This document shows positions 1 to 13,300 of a stretch of 64,000 nt of DNA, in pieces (the first letter of the stretch is position 1; every line of letters starts with the position of its first letter). This DNA is from Globisporangium splendens (taxonomy: Eukaryota > Oomycota > Peronosporomycetes > Pythiales > Pythiaceae), in assembly GCA_006386115.1 (NCBI GenBank), contig VFIW01000058.1, forward strand, positions 62,001-126,000, in the 5' to 3' direction. Both the position numbers and the translations under genes were made by a program. The notes beneath the pieces are model-generated. The model was given only the letters and a program-made list of their open reading frames with translations. It did no database searches and was not told the DNA's origin.

Positions 1-2442
1 CAAAGAGCTGCTCGTTGTACGGGGCGTAGAACTCGCGCAGCCGCTGCTCCATGGCTGGGTCCATGGACTCGTACTTGCGCGTGTTCTTGCGTTCCGTGTC
101 CGCGACCTGATGCGGCGGCAGCTCCAAGAACTCGAACGCGCGGTTCACCTCCTGCTGTGTGCCCTCGGCGGTCTTCATGTCGTCCAAGTCGATCACAAGC
201 ACCTGGTCCCGTGGGAACACGCGCAGCCAGAGTCCGAGTTGCAGCGCGTACAGCCCTCGGCCAACGTACGAGTGCGCTCCGTGCTGCTGAGCCAGCGCAT
301 TGGCGTACTCCTGGAAACGGTCGAGCGCCGCATTGGCCTCATTCTCGCCACTCACGAGCGAATCTGGGGCGACCTGGGTCTCCTCCAACAGCTTCAGGTC
401 GTCGTCGACGATCTGCTCAAACGACTTGCCCTTGACGGCTCGACGCATGCGCAGTTGCGCGGCCGTGCCGTTTGGATCCGCAGTCATCTGGTAGTGCGAG
501 AACACGCGCTTGGTTGGATCACGCAGCGCTACGATGAGCTTCATATCCGGGTACAGCTATATCACACAACGAAATTACCACAATGGACCACAAGCCATTA
601 GACGAATACACGAGACTCGCTACAGATAATTTTCAAATAGACCACACGTACCAGCTTCAAGCGCTTGGCCACGGGCTCGCCGTACAGCAAGTAGCTCGGT
701 GTGGACTCGCCGATCTGGAAAGGCGGTCGGAGCTCTGCGCCGCGTTCACACTGGAGTGACAACAGGTACTTGATTCTATCAAGCCAAAGAAGGTAATAGT
801 CACGTCAAAAGGCACACAACGATACCCATTCACCTCGACAAAATGATACCACGAACCTCAAATCGTCGAGCGAATTGCTATCCAGGGGGACATCAACAGG
901 AAGATCTGCATCAGCACTTCCTGGAGAGAATAACTGGAGCACGGGCTCGTACTTGGCGCGGTCTTCGACCGAGAGCGTGTGCTTGAGCGCTGCGTCCCAC
1001 GCCCAGTCGAAGAAATGCGGCTCGCGGCGCTGCCCTTTCATCGCGAGCGGGTGCTGGCTCAGGTAGTCATAGAGCGACGTCGTGCCGCACTTTTGCGCGC
1101 CGATGATGACCCAATTTGGCGCAAACACCTTCTTGATGCGTGCTTGTGCGAGCTCATCGCCCATGCGCACGTCCACGAGCGTAAACATCTCCATCAGCTT
1201 CTTCCAAACCAAGTCACGGAAGTCCGTGCCAACCTTATCACCAACCAGCACTTTGGACTCGATGGTCTTCACGAACGCCTTGGCGTTGATCTGCTCGATA
1301 AAGTAGTGGCGGCACGCCGTTGTGAGCACTGCAGCAGCGTCAGCATTCGTCCGGTCCTTCACAATGTTCTCGATCTCGATGAGCATCCGCCCGGCTTGCT
1401 TCTTGGCCTGCTCTTCGGCGCGCACATCGACCTTGTCGACCAACTCGACACGGCCGCGCACTTGGCGACACATTTGACCCGCGGGCAGCGTCGAGCGATT
1501 CTGGATCACGTGCGTCGTGTCCACGTAGTCGAAGATGAGGTGGATGCGGTAGTGCGCCGTCGGGTTGTGCACGCTGTGCTTGGCCGCGTTGTTGAGCTCG
1601 ACGATCGTGCCTTCGTTGAACGCGTAACGCGTCATCGAGGCTTCCAGTGCGCCACTGCAGAATGCAACCTGCCAAGCATTAAAGTGCATCATGAATGCGC
1701 ATACAATGCCATAACCACCGTGTATATAACAACAAAGGACATATCCGCTTATCGCATGGCTCTTCTCACCTCTGGGAACGTGACAATCGGGACGTGAATG
1801 CGGTGGGTCTTGCTCACCCAAGGGCTTCATATCAAGAACGCAAATACACGCACAATTAAAAAGACACGCACGTATGTATAAAGAAATAACTAACCATCGT
1901 CTCACCCGTTGTCGTGATGCGCAGGGATGAGCGTATCGCCCGGCATGCGCGCAAACAGACAGCGCACCACCTACAGACACATCACCACACATACATCAAA
2001 TAAGCACCTAGATCACACAATAATGCGCACAGCACTATACTCTTCATACCTGCTCGGGATGCACGCCCATGACCTCAAAGATCTGCTCCAGGTACTCGCG
2101 GAACTCTTCGTAGCGCGGCAGCACAAACACGTTTTCCAGCTGCGTGTCGGAGAAGACGCACATGATGTTGTCGACGCCCAGTTTGTCGTGGAACGGGCGT
2201 TGGAAGTACACATTGTGCTCACGGTTGTACGCCTCCTGCCAGCGCATCAAAGGAAGCGACAGCAGGTGCGCGCGCACCTTGGAGACGTCGTACTCGCCCA
2301 CGAGCGCCGCGTACAACAGGTGCGCGTGGTCGGCCGGCGCGCGCATCTCCGTGGGCACGCGCTTGTGCGCCAGCGGGATACACGCGCGGCGCGGCGGGTC
2401 GGGCGCGTCCTGGCGCGGCTGCTGCGAGACGTGAGGTGCCAT
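1..2442 (-). CDS. Aspartyl/asparaginyl beta-hydroxylase-like plus sulfotransferase fusion (3' end outside window)
   Basis: Six exons fit in phase: 2442-2050, 1970-1906, 1824-1770, 1668-857, 775-652 and 556-<1. The N-terminal part looks like a 2-oxoglutarate-dependent Asp/Asn beta-hydroxylase: RPFHDKLGV, then IPAHHDNG split from KTHRIHVPIVTF by an intron, then ELNNAAKHSVHN, which carries the second metal-type His. A helical linker of about 130 residues follows. The C-terminal part is a PAPS-dependent sulfotransferase, with the 5' phosphosulfate loop IGAQKCGTTSLYDYLSQHP and the 3'-phosphate site LRDPTKRVFSHYQM. About 668 codons are visible and the C-terminus lies beyond position 1. An in-frame ATG at 2460 would add six residues. 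The domain calls are firm; substrate and cellular location cannot be told. No signal peptide is evident. Confidence 0.85.
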
Positions 2443-2754
2443 AATGGGCGACAGAGACACGGAGAGAGGCTGAGTGGCACGAAGCTTTAACTAATGGGCG
2501 AATGGGCTAATGGAGCTCTTGGCCAAGAGCACACACGCACATTTTTGATGCGCATGAACCAGGCGCGTGTCTAGGAAAAAGTTTCACCCAATCACCCCAA
2601 GCGAAACGGATGGGTGGATAAAGGCTGCTGATTACCCAATCCAGATGCGTAAAATGGGCTATTGGGTGCAACTAGGACAGTAATATTCATTTTGTTTCGC
2701 TTCGTAATTGTTTGAAGCATACAATTAATTGTGCAGTTTGAGAGGTGATCAAAG

Positions 2755-4548
2755 TTACTGCTTGGATGGTGGCGTCGAGGGCGTGCGAAGTCGGCTCGGC
2801 TTGCCAGATCCGTTGTTGCTGCCTCCTCTTCTTCCTCCTCCCTTCGCCAAGCTCTTCTTCAGCGCTTGTTCGAGACTCGTGCTCTTCGTTGTGGCCGTTT
2901 TCTTTCCAGATGTATGCGGCCGAACTTGTGACATGACCTCTTCACCTGTGTCAGCAATTGAAGACTGAGAAGAAGTCGGCATTGCTACTGCTGTTCGTGA
3001 CTCAGAAGCGGCTTCATCTTTCGGTTGCGCCACCTCGGTTTCTCCATTGGATCTGCTTCGTGGTGACTTGAGTTTGTTCTTTTTCTGGAGAATGTTGTCC
3101 AGGATCTTGCTCTTCCCAGCGCTCGGTGCCTGCTTGTTGAGCAGCATGTATGCACCAAAAGGTTTGGGTTCGTCCTCTTTTTGCGTGGTTGCGTCGTCTC
3201 CGATTTTGTCCTCGTCATCATCGTTATGACCCACGACAACTTTATGATCATCTTTGGTGTCAGCATGCGTTTTCGCTTCATCGACTGCACGCCGATCCAC
3301 CGTCAATTTTGTTTCCGCACGAGAATCGTGCTCGATGAGTTCTGTTTGGTCGAATGGAGCAATCAGTTCGTCTGCTTTCGCTTCTTCATCGAGAGCAGCC
3401 GCAACCAATTCTCTCGAGTCCTCCTTTTCTTCACTTCGTGCCTCATTTTGTTCAATACCCGCAGTTCTATGCAACATTGGCGGTGATATCGAATTACCTG
3501 ACTGTGAAGCTGGGACTTCTATTGTGACTTCACGATTCCTCGCTGACCCTTTTGCTTCTTCAGCTGGAGCGTGATCTACCGATGACGTCGTACTGCTATC
3601 AGCCACAAGAGGTGTTGAAGTAAATTCCGCAGCCCGCAATGCATTGTCTGCGATTGATATTTGCAGTGCCTTTGTTCGCTCACTCTCATGTGTTTGCGCC
3701 TGGAATGAGTTAGCTTTTGGACTTCCACCTTCCAAAGGAGCTACTTGACTCTCCTTAGCCACAAAACTCACAGTTTCCGTTGTCTTGAAGTTGCTCGCCG
3801 TCTCTTCCACTTCCTCTTCTTCGACAATGGCAATCGGCGAGTTCAAGAGAAGAGTAGACTCTGCAGGCAAGGATTTGCGTGGAGACGGCGCTTTCCAGTT
3901 TTGAAACATTGCTTTCGCTCGTTGCGTTGGCGACTGAGCTTTCTTCGAAGGCGACTTGGCCATGCTTCCACCACTTGCTGCGTCGTCACGTCTTTTGCCC
4001 TTCTCTTCACGCGATTTCTTCTTCAGCACCATCTCCAACGCTCGTTTCTTCGGCGATAGCTTGCGGTTCTGCAAAATGACGTACGCCCCCGTTGGTGGCG
4101 CTTCTTCGACACTGTCTATGCCATTGCTGTCGTGGTCCAAGCGATCCTTCTGTCCAGCCAACGCTTTGTCTTCAACGCCATCATCTGAGGTTGTCGGCGC
4201 CGATTTTGAAATCAACAATTTCGAGGATCCACGCGATAGGAGCGGTGGCAATTTCCCCACTTTGCTCATGAGTTTATAGCTTAGAGAATCACGTTTTTCC
4301 TTCAGCTCGCGCAGTAGATGTTGTCGCTTGACAAGGATCTTGGGCTGCGGATCCGCACGTGGACCAAATCGCGTAGACGAGCTCACAAATTCTTCTTTCA
4401 ATAGGGCTTTTGCCTTCTCCGCGTCGATGGCTTTTTCGGCTGCCAGCGACTCCGCAGCAGCCGCTGCTGCATTCTGCTCCCCTTGATGATACTTGCGAAC
4501 ACAGTAACACCAACATCGCGACACAGATCTTGAGTGAGTAGTCAGCAA
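2755..4548 (-). pseudogene. Giant-protein segment 4: charged cytosolic tail with internal repeats
   Basis: The frame is productive from RKYHQGEQN (about 4500) to the stop at 2755, about 580 residues. It is rich in Lys, Glu, Ser and Ala, without membrane segments. Two copies of one motif are visible: PPTGAYVILQNRKLSPKKRA with a following EMVLKKK (about 4000-4100), and KPFGAYMLLNKQAPSAGKSK with a following ILDNILQKK (about 3080-3170). A related KSPSKKAQSPTQRAKAMFQN stretch lies between them. The S-P and K-S-P sites look phosphorylatable. The upstream part of this open frame (MLTTHSRSVSRC) overlaps TM4 in the wrong frame, so I place the join near 4515 and do not call a separate gene. Confidence 0.6.
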
Positions 4549-7500
4549 CGTGGACTAGGTACGTTGCCATGACAACCGAGCACCCCGAGTCCGCCGTTTC
4601 TGGACATAATGGCTGTGTCTTGACTTGGGTTTGCGTTTCTGTGAGCTCTCTCCGTGTCGTGACCACCTTTGTCTCCCCTCTCGACTCGGACAAGCGGCGT
4701 GATCGGGAGTATGTGCCGACGCTTGTGGTCTCATGCACTTGCATCCAGTACGGTGCTTCGGCCATGTCTGTATAGGTAACTGTTCCATTCGACGCCTCGA
4801 TTTTGGCATATCCACAGCACGTAAAAGCATTCTGGACAAACATTTTCGTCGCCGATGGCGCGGCTTTCCGTGCATCTCCCAAGGGGAATGCCATCGCGTC
4901 CGACGACGTGTACGATGCTGCGTGATGCGAAAGCCGGAACGAGAGACCGAGAACACCAAAAATCGCGACAAAGAGAGCCAATCCCGCGACTCCATAGATG
5001 AAGAACAACTTCTTGGATCGCTTCCATGCGAGTCCGAAACCTGCAACAGCAAACAGAACGAGACCACTTCCGAGTGCGACTAAGTACACTCCGAGCTGTT
5101 TATCGGAAACTGACTGCAGCAAGTATGCCATGTGCAGCACGTTGAGTCGATAGAGGACGTCGACGCCCGCCCATACGAGGATCAGTCCAAGCACACCAAC
5201 GATGAAGTTGAGCAGCACCAGCACGAAAAAGCATGCATTGTGCACGAAAACGTTCCACGAGGTCTGGTATTCGTCTACTTCCACCTCGACAGCGGATTGC
5301 ATGTCAATAGGGTTGATCGACGCCTCGGTCGCGAATCGCCGGAGTCGAACCATCAAGATGGTCGACAGCACAAACACAACTGCCTCTGCGAGCACAAGTA
5401 TCGTCACTCTTGTCGTCAGCACGGCGATACTACTCCCCAAAATGTGCTCGACAGTCGCGCGGCAAGTGCGTATAATCGGCTCACCCGTACTGCTGCCGCT
5501 GAGTATGCATGTCCCCTCCGAGGTTGCATCGAAGCCACAACACTCCATCGCGACTTCCAGGTTTACAAGAGTTCGACGCGACAGAGCGAGGAATCTCGTC
5601 TCCTTTGTCTGCATGATCACGGGATCGAGCAGCAAATTGCGTTTTATACCGACCAGGAATTGCGAAATTCCAGCAGATACGATCAAAAACCCTAGAGAGA
5701 GCACCACGAACCACTGTAGTCCTCGGATGTCTCGATAGGCTACTGCGTGAATCCCACGCATCAAGATCAGCAAGTAGACGCCAGATGCCACGACCAGCGC
5801 GATGCCGACCTCCATTCCGTACAATGCTGCTATCAGTGCGCTCGAGATGTAGTTCGCCTGGAGCGCCATATCGAGGCCGCATAAGACAGCAAACACCAAT
5901 GCACACACAAGCACGTAGTACAACGATGGCAGAGTACACAGCAACGCAACATTGACTTGGGAGTGCAGCATGGCGCGCTTTGCTGAAGTCTCCCCGGTTA
6001 CAGAAGATGCAGGCTCGCCAGCGAGCTCCAGCAGACGAAGGTGGCACCACTTCACCAACATGTTGGCAACCGTAATACAAAGCACCTCGACAAGCAAGAG
6101 TACTTCAATGTACGCAAACGAATGCGTAAAAAGCTCTTGCGCCTCAATTGCAAGCACGCGGGAACACGTTCGTGGCGGCAATGCATCGAGAGCTTCTTCT
6201 GGACACGCGCTCGACTCTTTGACGGACGCAAACCCACAGCAGCCGTAGTATACTTCAATTTGTTCCTTTGTGCCATCAGGGAGTGCGTCCCATACCCGGC
6301 TGAGTCCATATCGTAGTGCGCTCGGCATCATCTTGAAATCCTCCAGGTATCTATACGCGATCGCTACAAACACTATCTGGGCAATCAGCAGCAGCAATAC
6401 CAAGGACACGTACGTGTTGCGAGAGAGATGGGAAGACTGCTTGCGCGATACCATTAGCCCAAACAAACCAGCACTGACAATCGTTCCACCGAAAGCAGCG
6501 ACCACGAGACCCAAGGCATTACCATACACGTAAAGAAGCAACTCCGAGGTGCTGTTCCCGAGAACAAGGTAGAAATCGACCCCTGTGAACGCCAGAATTA
6601 CTCCGAAGACGACTAAAAGCGCATTGCAAAACCTGAAAACTCCAAGGACGCGTAGATATTGGGTTTCCACGTTCTTGGTGGCTCCAAACAGTGTTGCCAC
6701 CTCGTTGGGGAGAACGAGATGTGGATCTATCTGGGTCATCGGCGTCACCGCTTCGGCGATTCGTGTTTCCTGGTCTGCATCGGTGAGAATGAGGTGGTCA
6801 ATCGTCCCTGTCGCGAGATTCTGTTCCTCAACCGCACTCGTTTGCAATTCGAGTTTCTTCCGCTGGTGAAACGTTGAAAAATCTTCGAGCACCGCGTTGG
6901 ATTGTGTGCGCTCGTGGAGTTCTCCCCACTTGGCTCGGTTGAGATTCTTGATTGTTTTCTCCTTTTGCTTCTTTTCGTCGCTTGAGTCCATTCGCTGGCC
7001 GATCTTGGTGCCCACGATGAACAGCGAGAACAATATTGCAGCCACAACGCTCGGAACGATGGACGCTGGCTCATTCCGATAGAGATCCTTGTACAGCGCC
7101 TGGAAGTCCAGTCTTTCTTCCAAAGTCACTACAACTTCGAGTCGCCCGATCTCGTTGCAGTAGCACACTGTCGTCTCCGATGTGCTTGTCGTTTCGTCGT
7201 AAAAGCACACATCAGCATCCCATGCCGAGCGTTGAGCGTTCCAGACTTGGCACGTGGTTGAGAAATTGCGCAGCTCGATTGCAGACAAAGCACGGCTGCG
7301 TGGGATAGAAAGCACAATAAGGGGATGCCATAGGGTCGTTTCACCGCTGCTGGCTTCATTCGAAGCAAGTCTACTTTGAGCTTTGGCTGCGGTGGCACTT
7401 TTCGCAGCCGCTTGCACAACACATAGGCTAGTACTCAAGAGCTTTTGTGCCTGCGGTGCAGAAGAAGGACCATATCCAGCAGCTTGAACGGCAGCTTTTG

Positions 7501-10333
7501 AATGAACCAGAATGGCGGTATTGGCTGAGATTTGATGCGAGTTGCCAAGTTTGCAACGAGAATGGGTCGACGTGGAGAGCACCAACGCACTCAAGAACAG
7601 ATCGGGCTCAAGACACGCTATCGCTGGGTCCGTGATACTTACACTTAGCGCACTGTTGGGTGCCTTGAGCATGGTTCCAGCAGCCGCGAACACTTGAATT
7701 TGACCAGACAAGATACCAATTGCGTCTTCTTCGGACAGTGCATCTTGGCTCGCGACAGCAGTTAGCGAGTTGAGCGTAGATAGCAGTTGGTTATATGTCG
7801 CGCTGACTTGTGCGCTCTCTGCCTGATTGTGTGAGCAGTCAATGGCTGTGGATAGCGCAAGGCGACGGCTCCTCGAAACACTCGCATCATTGTCACTATA
7901 AGTGCTGGACTCACCATCCGACGCAATGGAAACTACAGTCGATAACAAACTCATCACAGTCGCGCCTGCTGTGTCAATGAACGCGCTTGGGTCTTGGAGC
8001 AAAAACGCGTTGTCGACAATGCTGCTACTTAACGACGTCGCCTGGCTCAGCCTGTCTTCGTCGAACGCTGATGGAGACGCTTGAAGTACCGTGTCCACGA
8101 TCACTGCTTGCTGTGAAAGTGCCGATACAGTCGGCTCCACCGCCGTAGGCGCGGACTCGAGGTTTGCGAGCAATTCGGAGTTGACACTTTGCACTGCGCT
8201 AGTTTCAAACTCACATCCCAGACCCAAGTACCCGTCTTGGCACACACACGTCAGTGTTGTTGACTCACAAGAGCCGCGACCAGAGCAGACAATCGTACCA
8301 GAACCTGTTTGAGTGCACGGAGATGCACCCGTTAAACCAGCTTTGAATGCACCGTCAAGAATGGACGCAGCAGAAAGGAGTAAACCACGCTTCTGAGATG
8401 CATCGGCGGTCGCCGTCACACTGTCATTGCTCACGAGATTTCTGACAAAACTGAGTGGATCGCTCTTGACTGTTGACGGCAATAACACCTCGATTGACTC
8501 GGTCGCGTACGCAAAACTGCCCAAGTTGTCACTGACAAACGCAATGATAGTCGTCGTTTCATTGTCTTTCAATTCTGCCGGCGGCAGCATCGTGACAGAC
8601 ACCATGGGGATAAGCTGATCCGATACCAAGGGCACGGACTTTGTTCGCAGTAGTGCACCCAATTGGGTGGTGTCATTCGTGGTGGTCACAAGCGCATCGA
8701 ACAAGGAAGTCGACATGACTCCAAACGAGTATTTCAACGGCATATCCTCGGCGCCATCGGTCCACTCGGCGCAAAACAGCAAAAACTCATCCTCAATGGC
8801 GTAGCCGGATTTCGGAGTCACTTCAAACCTGCCAGAGCTTGGCGGCGAGTTCACCGTGACACTTGTGGAGCCAAAGCCTTGGTTTCCATTGATGTCCGTC
8901 GCAATCAAGCGGAAAATGTACGTCATCCCATGTGTCAGTTTGTCCTTGAGGATGACGTTGTTCAGACTAGCAAGTGGAAGCCCAAATGCATCGTTGTGGG
9001 TTGTCCCGTTAACTTCCCATGCACCTGGAAGATCTAAGTCGCCTTGCAATTGGATCCATTGAGACGTGTACGGGTATGCTGACCTGACTTGCGCGGATAG
9101 GACAACTCGGTTCGAGGGATTGATTTTCGCAACCGAAGTGCTTATTTCAACATCGGGCAGGTTGCCAGGCAGCGACCAAGTGGTAGTGGAGGTGCTCGTG
9201 TTTCTTGATGGCTTTCCTGATCCGGAGGATGCCTTTGCCACCGCCAGTGAAAATCTCAGTTTGCGGTTCATTTGAATGCTGAACGGCGCAATCGATAGAA
9301 GAGCTCCCGCCGATTTCGAAAGATCCAACACATTGGGCTTGACCGAAGTGGACGCCGACGCATTTACACATGGCTGAGGTTGCGGCAAGGATGCGTTTGT
9401 AATATCCGCACAACTCCATGTATACGTGAAGGGCATGGAAGATAAATCGGGGTCACTAGACATGTTCGCATTGAGCACGAGCATGTCGCGCTCTCCAAGT
9501 GCACGATTTCCACCAGTTATGCTGGCTATCAAGGCGCTGGTGGTGACATTGATCGAGATGACCGCCGAGCTATTGGACGAAACCTTGGTCGTGTTTTTCA
9601 TGTAAGCCTCGATTTGGAAGCGGTGAGACGTTTCGGCATCGAGTGCAGTTCGAGGGATCCGAAACACTCGGGGATCCTTTGCTGTATTCTTTGAGCTGAA
9701 GTCTACCGGGGTATACACTGATTCGTTGAACGCCGCACTTGACACTGACCACTTGTACCCCGCCTGAGTCCCGATCATCTCCATGCAGCTGATTGTCGAG
9801 TCGACTTGGGGCACGATCGGATCTCCGACGCGAGTTACCTCAAGGTTCGCACCACCGATCACAAATACCGTAGGACCCGGGAGGCTTCGTATCTGGATGG
9901 CTTTCGTCATCGTCGTACGTTGCGCGAATGCGTTCACGAGCTCCAATCCAACGACATATTCGACTCCAGGTTCGATGAGCGTGCTGTTTATCTGGATCTT
10001 GAGAGATTTGGATTTGGTTGCAGTTTGGGCCACCGATCTCATATAGCAAGCGGAACGAAGTTGCGCCATGGTCGACACAGACGCAAGGTCAGGATTTGCA
10101 GTCAAGTCTGAGGTTGGCACGAATATGGAGCTCGAAGATCCGCTCTTCCAATCTGCAACGTACTTCAGACATAATGCGTCCAAGCTCGCATACATCAACA
10201 TCGCGCGTGCTAGACTGATATCAGTGTCACCAAGAGAGCTCGCCACGAAAAGGATCACGGCAGCGCAAACCAGTACATCCGAGTGAACGCACGTCCACCT
10301 GCTCCCTGAGAAAGTGATGCATCGACCGGCCAC
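4289..10333 (-). pseudogene. Giant-protein segment 3: REJ, EGF, GPS-like motif and three tandem tetraspanins
   Basis: 2,014 open codons. REJ-like region, about 10330-8420 (GGNRALGERDMLVLNANMSS, FTYTWSCADI). EGF at about 8320-8210 (CSGRGSCE...CVCQDGYLGLGCE). GPS-like motif at about 7250-7135 (CQVWNAQRSAWDADVC and TTVCYCNEIG), then a single TM (IVPSVVAAILFSLFIVGTK) near 7050. Three units with tetraspanin topology follow. Each has four hydrophobic segments and a large loop with CCG: YYGCCGF near 6240, MECCGFD near 5535 and TCCGYA near 4815. The last unit's TM4 ends at LKICVAMLVLLC, after which the productive frame continues in segment 4. REJ/EGF/GPS before a TM recalls polycystin-1 and adhesion receptors; tetraspanins in place of a 7TM or channel is unusual. 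Confidence 0.75.
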
Positions 10334-10354
10334 GAACCACAGCTGGTGGCGTCG

Positions 10355-13300
10355 TCAGGGGAAATGAAAATGACCTTGTGCTTGGCAATGTCGCTTGGGA
10401 CTTGAACAGCTACGCTTGCTCGAGTGTATGCGCGACTTGTATGGCGAGCACAGACAACACTCGTAGATTGGCAATACTGGTTGGCAATACTGGTTGGCAA
10501 ATGCCGAGCAATCGTTCAGCGATAGTACGTCTTTGGCGGTGATAGTGGCACCCGAACCGAGCTCGATCCGCAAGTTCTTCAGATCCAACCAAAGGCAAAC
10601 AGCTCCAGAGCCTAGCGAATACTTCGCTGCAGTGAAATTAAAGACCAGATTGCACGGAAACTGCCTGCGCTTGATCAAATACAGAGATGAGTCATCGACG
10701 GAACCACTGGTTTGAGCATTACGAACACTCATCGTGTCTGCGCGATACACACTTGAATCGAAAGCCACTTGTAGCTTGGACCCCGACGCATCGAAAATTG
10801 CCAAAATCGGGATTGGCGGTGGAATAGACTCTTTATCATTGACCATCACCGATACAGCTGTCACGCCAATGGAACTGTTGATGTTGTAGTTTGCATCCGC
10901 GCTCGCAACTTCATGAAGAATGGACGAATACTGGGTTGGATCCTCTGCGATCTTGTCGTCAATCGCAAACACTTGGATCACTCGAGGCTGAAACCAGTCT
11001 AGAGCCGTGAACACGATCTCGATAGCTCGTACTGAGCCAGGAGACGTTGCAATCGAAGAGCTAGTTCCGTAAACTGCACCAACTTGAGCTACTCGAACGA
11101 TGGCCTTAGTTTCCAGGTTGGCAAATTCTTCGAGAGCAGGCTTCAAGAGCAATTGCACGTCCTCGTACGGCTCTGCGTCAAGAACAATTCGGTACGAGTC
11201 ATTAAACCCTCCTTCCGCGACATGTAGTTGGGCTCGATTCCTTTCTCCAGCAGCCTGGAGAGAGATGTTGACGTAGGGAAAGTCATTGTCTGTAATCCAA
11301 AGCATCACTTTGCCGTTCTTCTTCGAGTAATTCGCCACTTGATACAAGGGATATTTACTCGCAGACGAGTGTGTGATTAACGCTCGATGCACGGGCGATT
11401 CTGTCAACCAATCATCAAACGCGAGAAGCGATACATTTTGCCATTTGCTCCAATTGCCTGCACCAAAGTACAGCTTTGGGCTCAGGATAGTCGCATTACA
11501 GAGCGTCTCCGACGTCACAACTCGCACATAACATCCGTGCTTTGCATTTGGAGACAGAACGACTGGTTGCCATGGCTCTGAGTTCAGTCGGACTCCGTAT
11601 GTGCAAATCGTCGTGTTGCTCTCGCTGACATTGAGGTTATTCGTCGAAAGCGAGATACCCGAGACATCGTTATCAGTGATGAGTACGTTCACACGGCCGA
11701 GATCTTTCAAATTGGCATAGTTGACATCATTTGAGCGTATCGTGTGCACCATCACGCTCGACGAATCCTTGGGGTCTTCCGTGAAATCATCCAGCGTATC
11801 CACACGGACGGTCTGGGAGACATTCCAGTCTTTCCACGTGAACAGCAGACGGGTCGGTGATGCAATCGCCAAGTTCCCCACTGCACCAATATTGGCGATT
11901 TCGACTGTAACTTTTGCAAAGGGCTCCGAACCAAGAACAATCTCATACTCGTCGTACGCACCACCTTCTGTTACGGCAACCGACGTCTTCAATACCTTAA
12001 ACGCCGATACATCATTGTCGTACACCGTTACATTGATCTTTGGGATGGCAATTTCGTGGTATTTGATGTCGTCGTTGTACGAGATATGGGAAATGCCAGT
12101 CGCGTGGGAATCGCACTCGTCCAATTCGTCATCTGTTGCTAGTACGACAACCGTTTGGGCAATATCCCAGTCACCCGGAGTGAAAATACACTCATTTACC
12201 GGGATTGTAAGGTTCCACAGTCCAAATCGGTAACAACCTGTGCTTTACCCGTCCAACCACGGCAACACGACGATCTTGACATCGTATAGTGGCTCGGTTT
12301 TCAACTGGAGCAAATATTGCGCTATCATCAACCCATCTTCACTCACTTCGAGGCACGTCTCGGAGACGAGAACCTCGGCAAAGTCGTCACTTTCTACCTC
12401 AACGTGGACTGGATCCAGGTCAAGCTTCGAGTAGATCATATCGTCACTGAACACCGTGTGTGTAACATTCGAAAATGTCACGTTCCCATTCTCGATCGCT
12501 TGCTCATCAATGTAATCGTCCACGGACGTGAGACGCACTTGCTGAGGGATGCACCAGTTCTCGGGTGTAAACACGATCCACGGGTTTTCAACTGTGTAGT
12601 TGCAGAGAAAGCACTCTTGAGTGGTCACGTTTGTAATGTCATAGACGAACCAGCCACGCAGTCCAAATGGATCACTTCGATCAGATTCAAAACGCGCCGT
12701 TGGGATCGCAGCGCACCGCGGTAACCCATCTAGGTCATATTCGGTCACCACCTTAAGCGGGACAATTTCCTGCGTGACCAAGCTCGCATTGATCGTAATC
12801 TTCAAATCCTGGAAGCGAATATAGTCTTCAATCGCCCATTCCAGGCGCCACGTATGACCACCGTCATGGCATACTGTACTTGGAACATGCCATTGATCAC
12901 AACTGGGGCTTGCGTTTGTGTGACGTTCAGCGAGACTGCAGTTCCGGGTTTGGAAGCCGCCACCAAAGTCGATGCGTTGACTTGCAATGAATAGTAGGCA
13001 TCGACATTAGCGAAGGTGATCGTATACTCGAAGCCATACGCACTCTTGTGCATGGTACGGGCAACTGAGACGGTGAACACGGCATCCAGATCACGCAATG
13101 CTCCTTCCAGGTCGGCTGCTTTTGCTAATCCAGGTACAACAGTTACCGCGGTGTCGGCTGCTCCATAACGAAGAAGAAAAGATCCACTCGGAGACGCAGA
13201 CACAGATGAGCGGTCGACGGATAGTGAACCTTCAAAAGCAGTGTCGAGCGTCACGGAAGGCAAAGGGAAAGTGCCGTTTTCTCTCAGCAACCGCGTAAAC

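Noticed and set aside
979..1797. 272-codon plus-strand frame opposite the hydroxylase-sulfotransferase gene
   Set aside because: Shadow of the minus-strand exons, which carry the recognisable motifs.
4289..4548. A separate gene for the charged tail starting at the Met at 4548
   Set aside because: Its first residues overlap tetraspanin TM4 in another frame, and the tail follows TM4 directly after a one-step frame change, so one interrupted gene is simpler.
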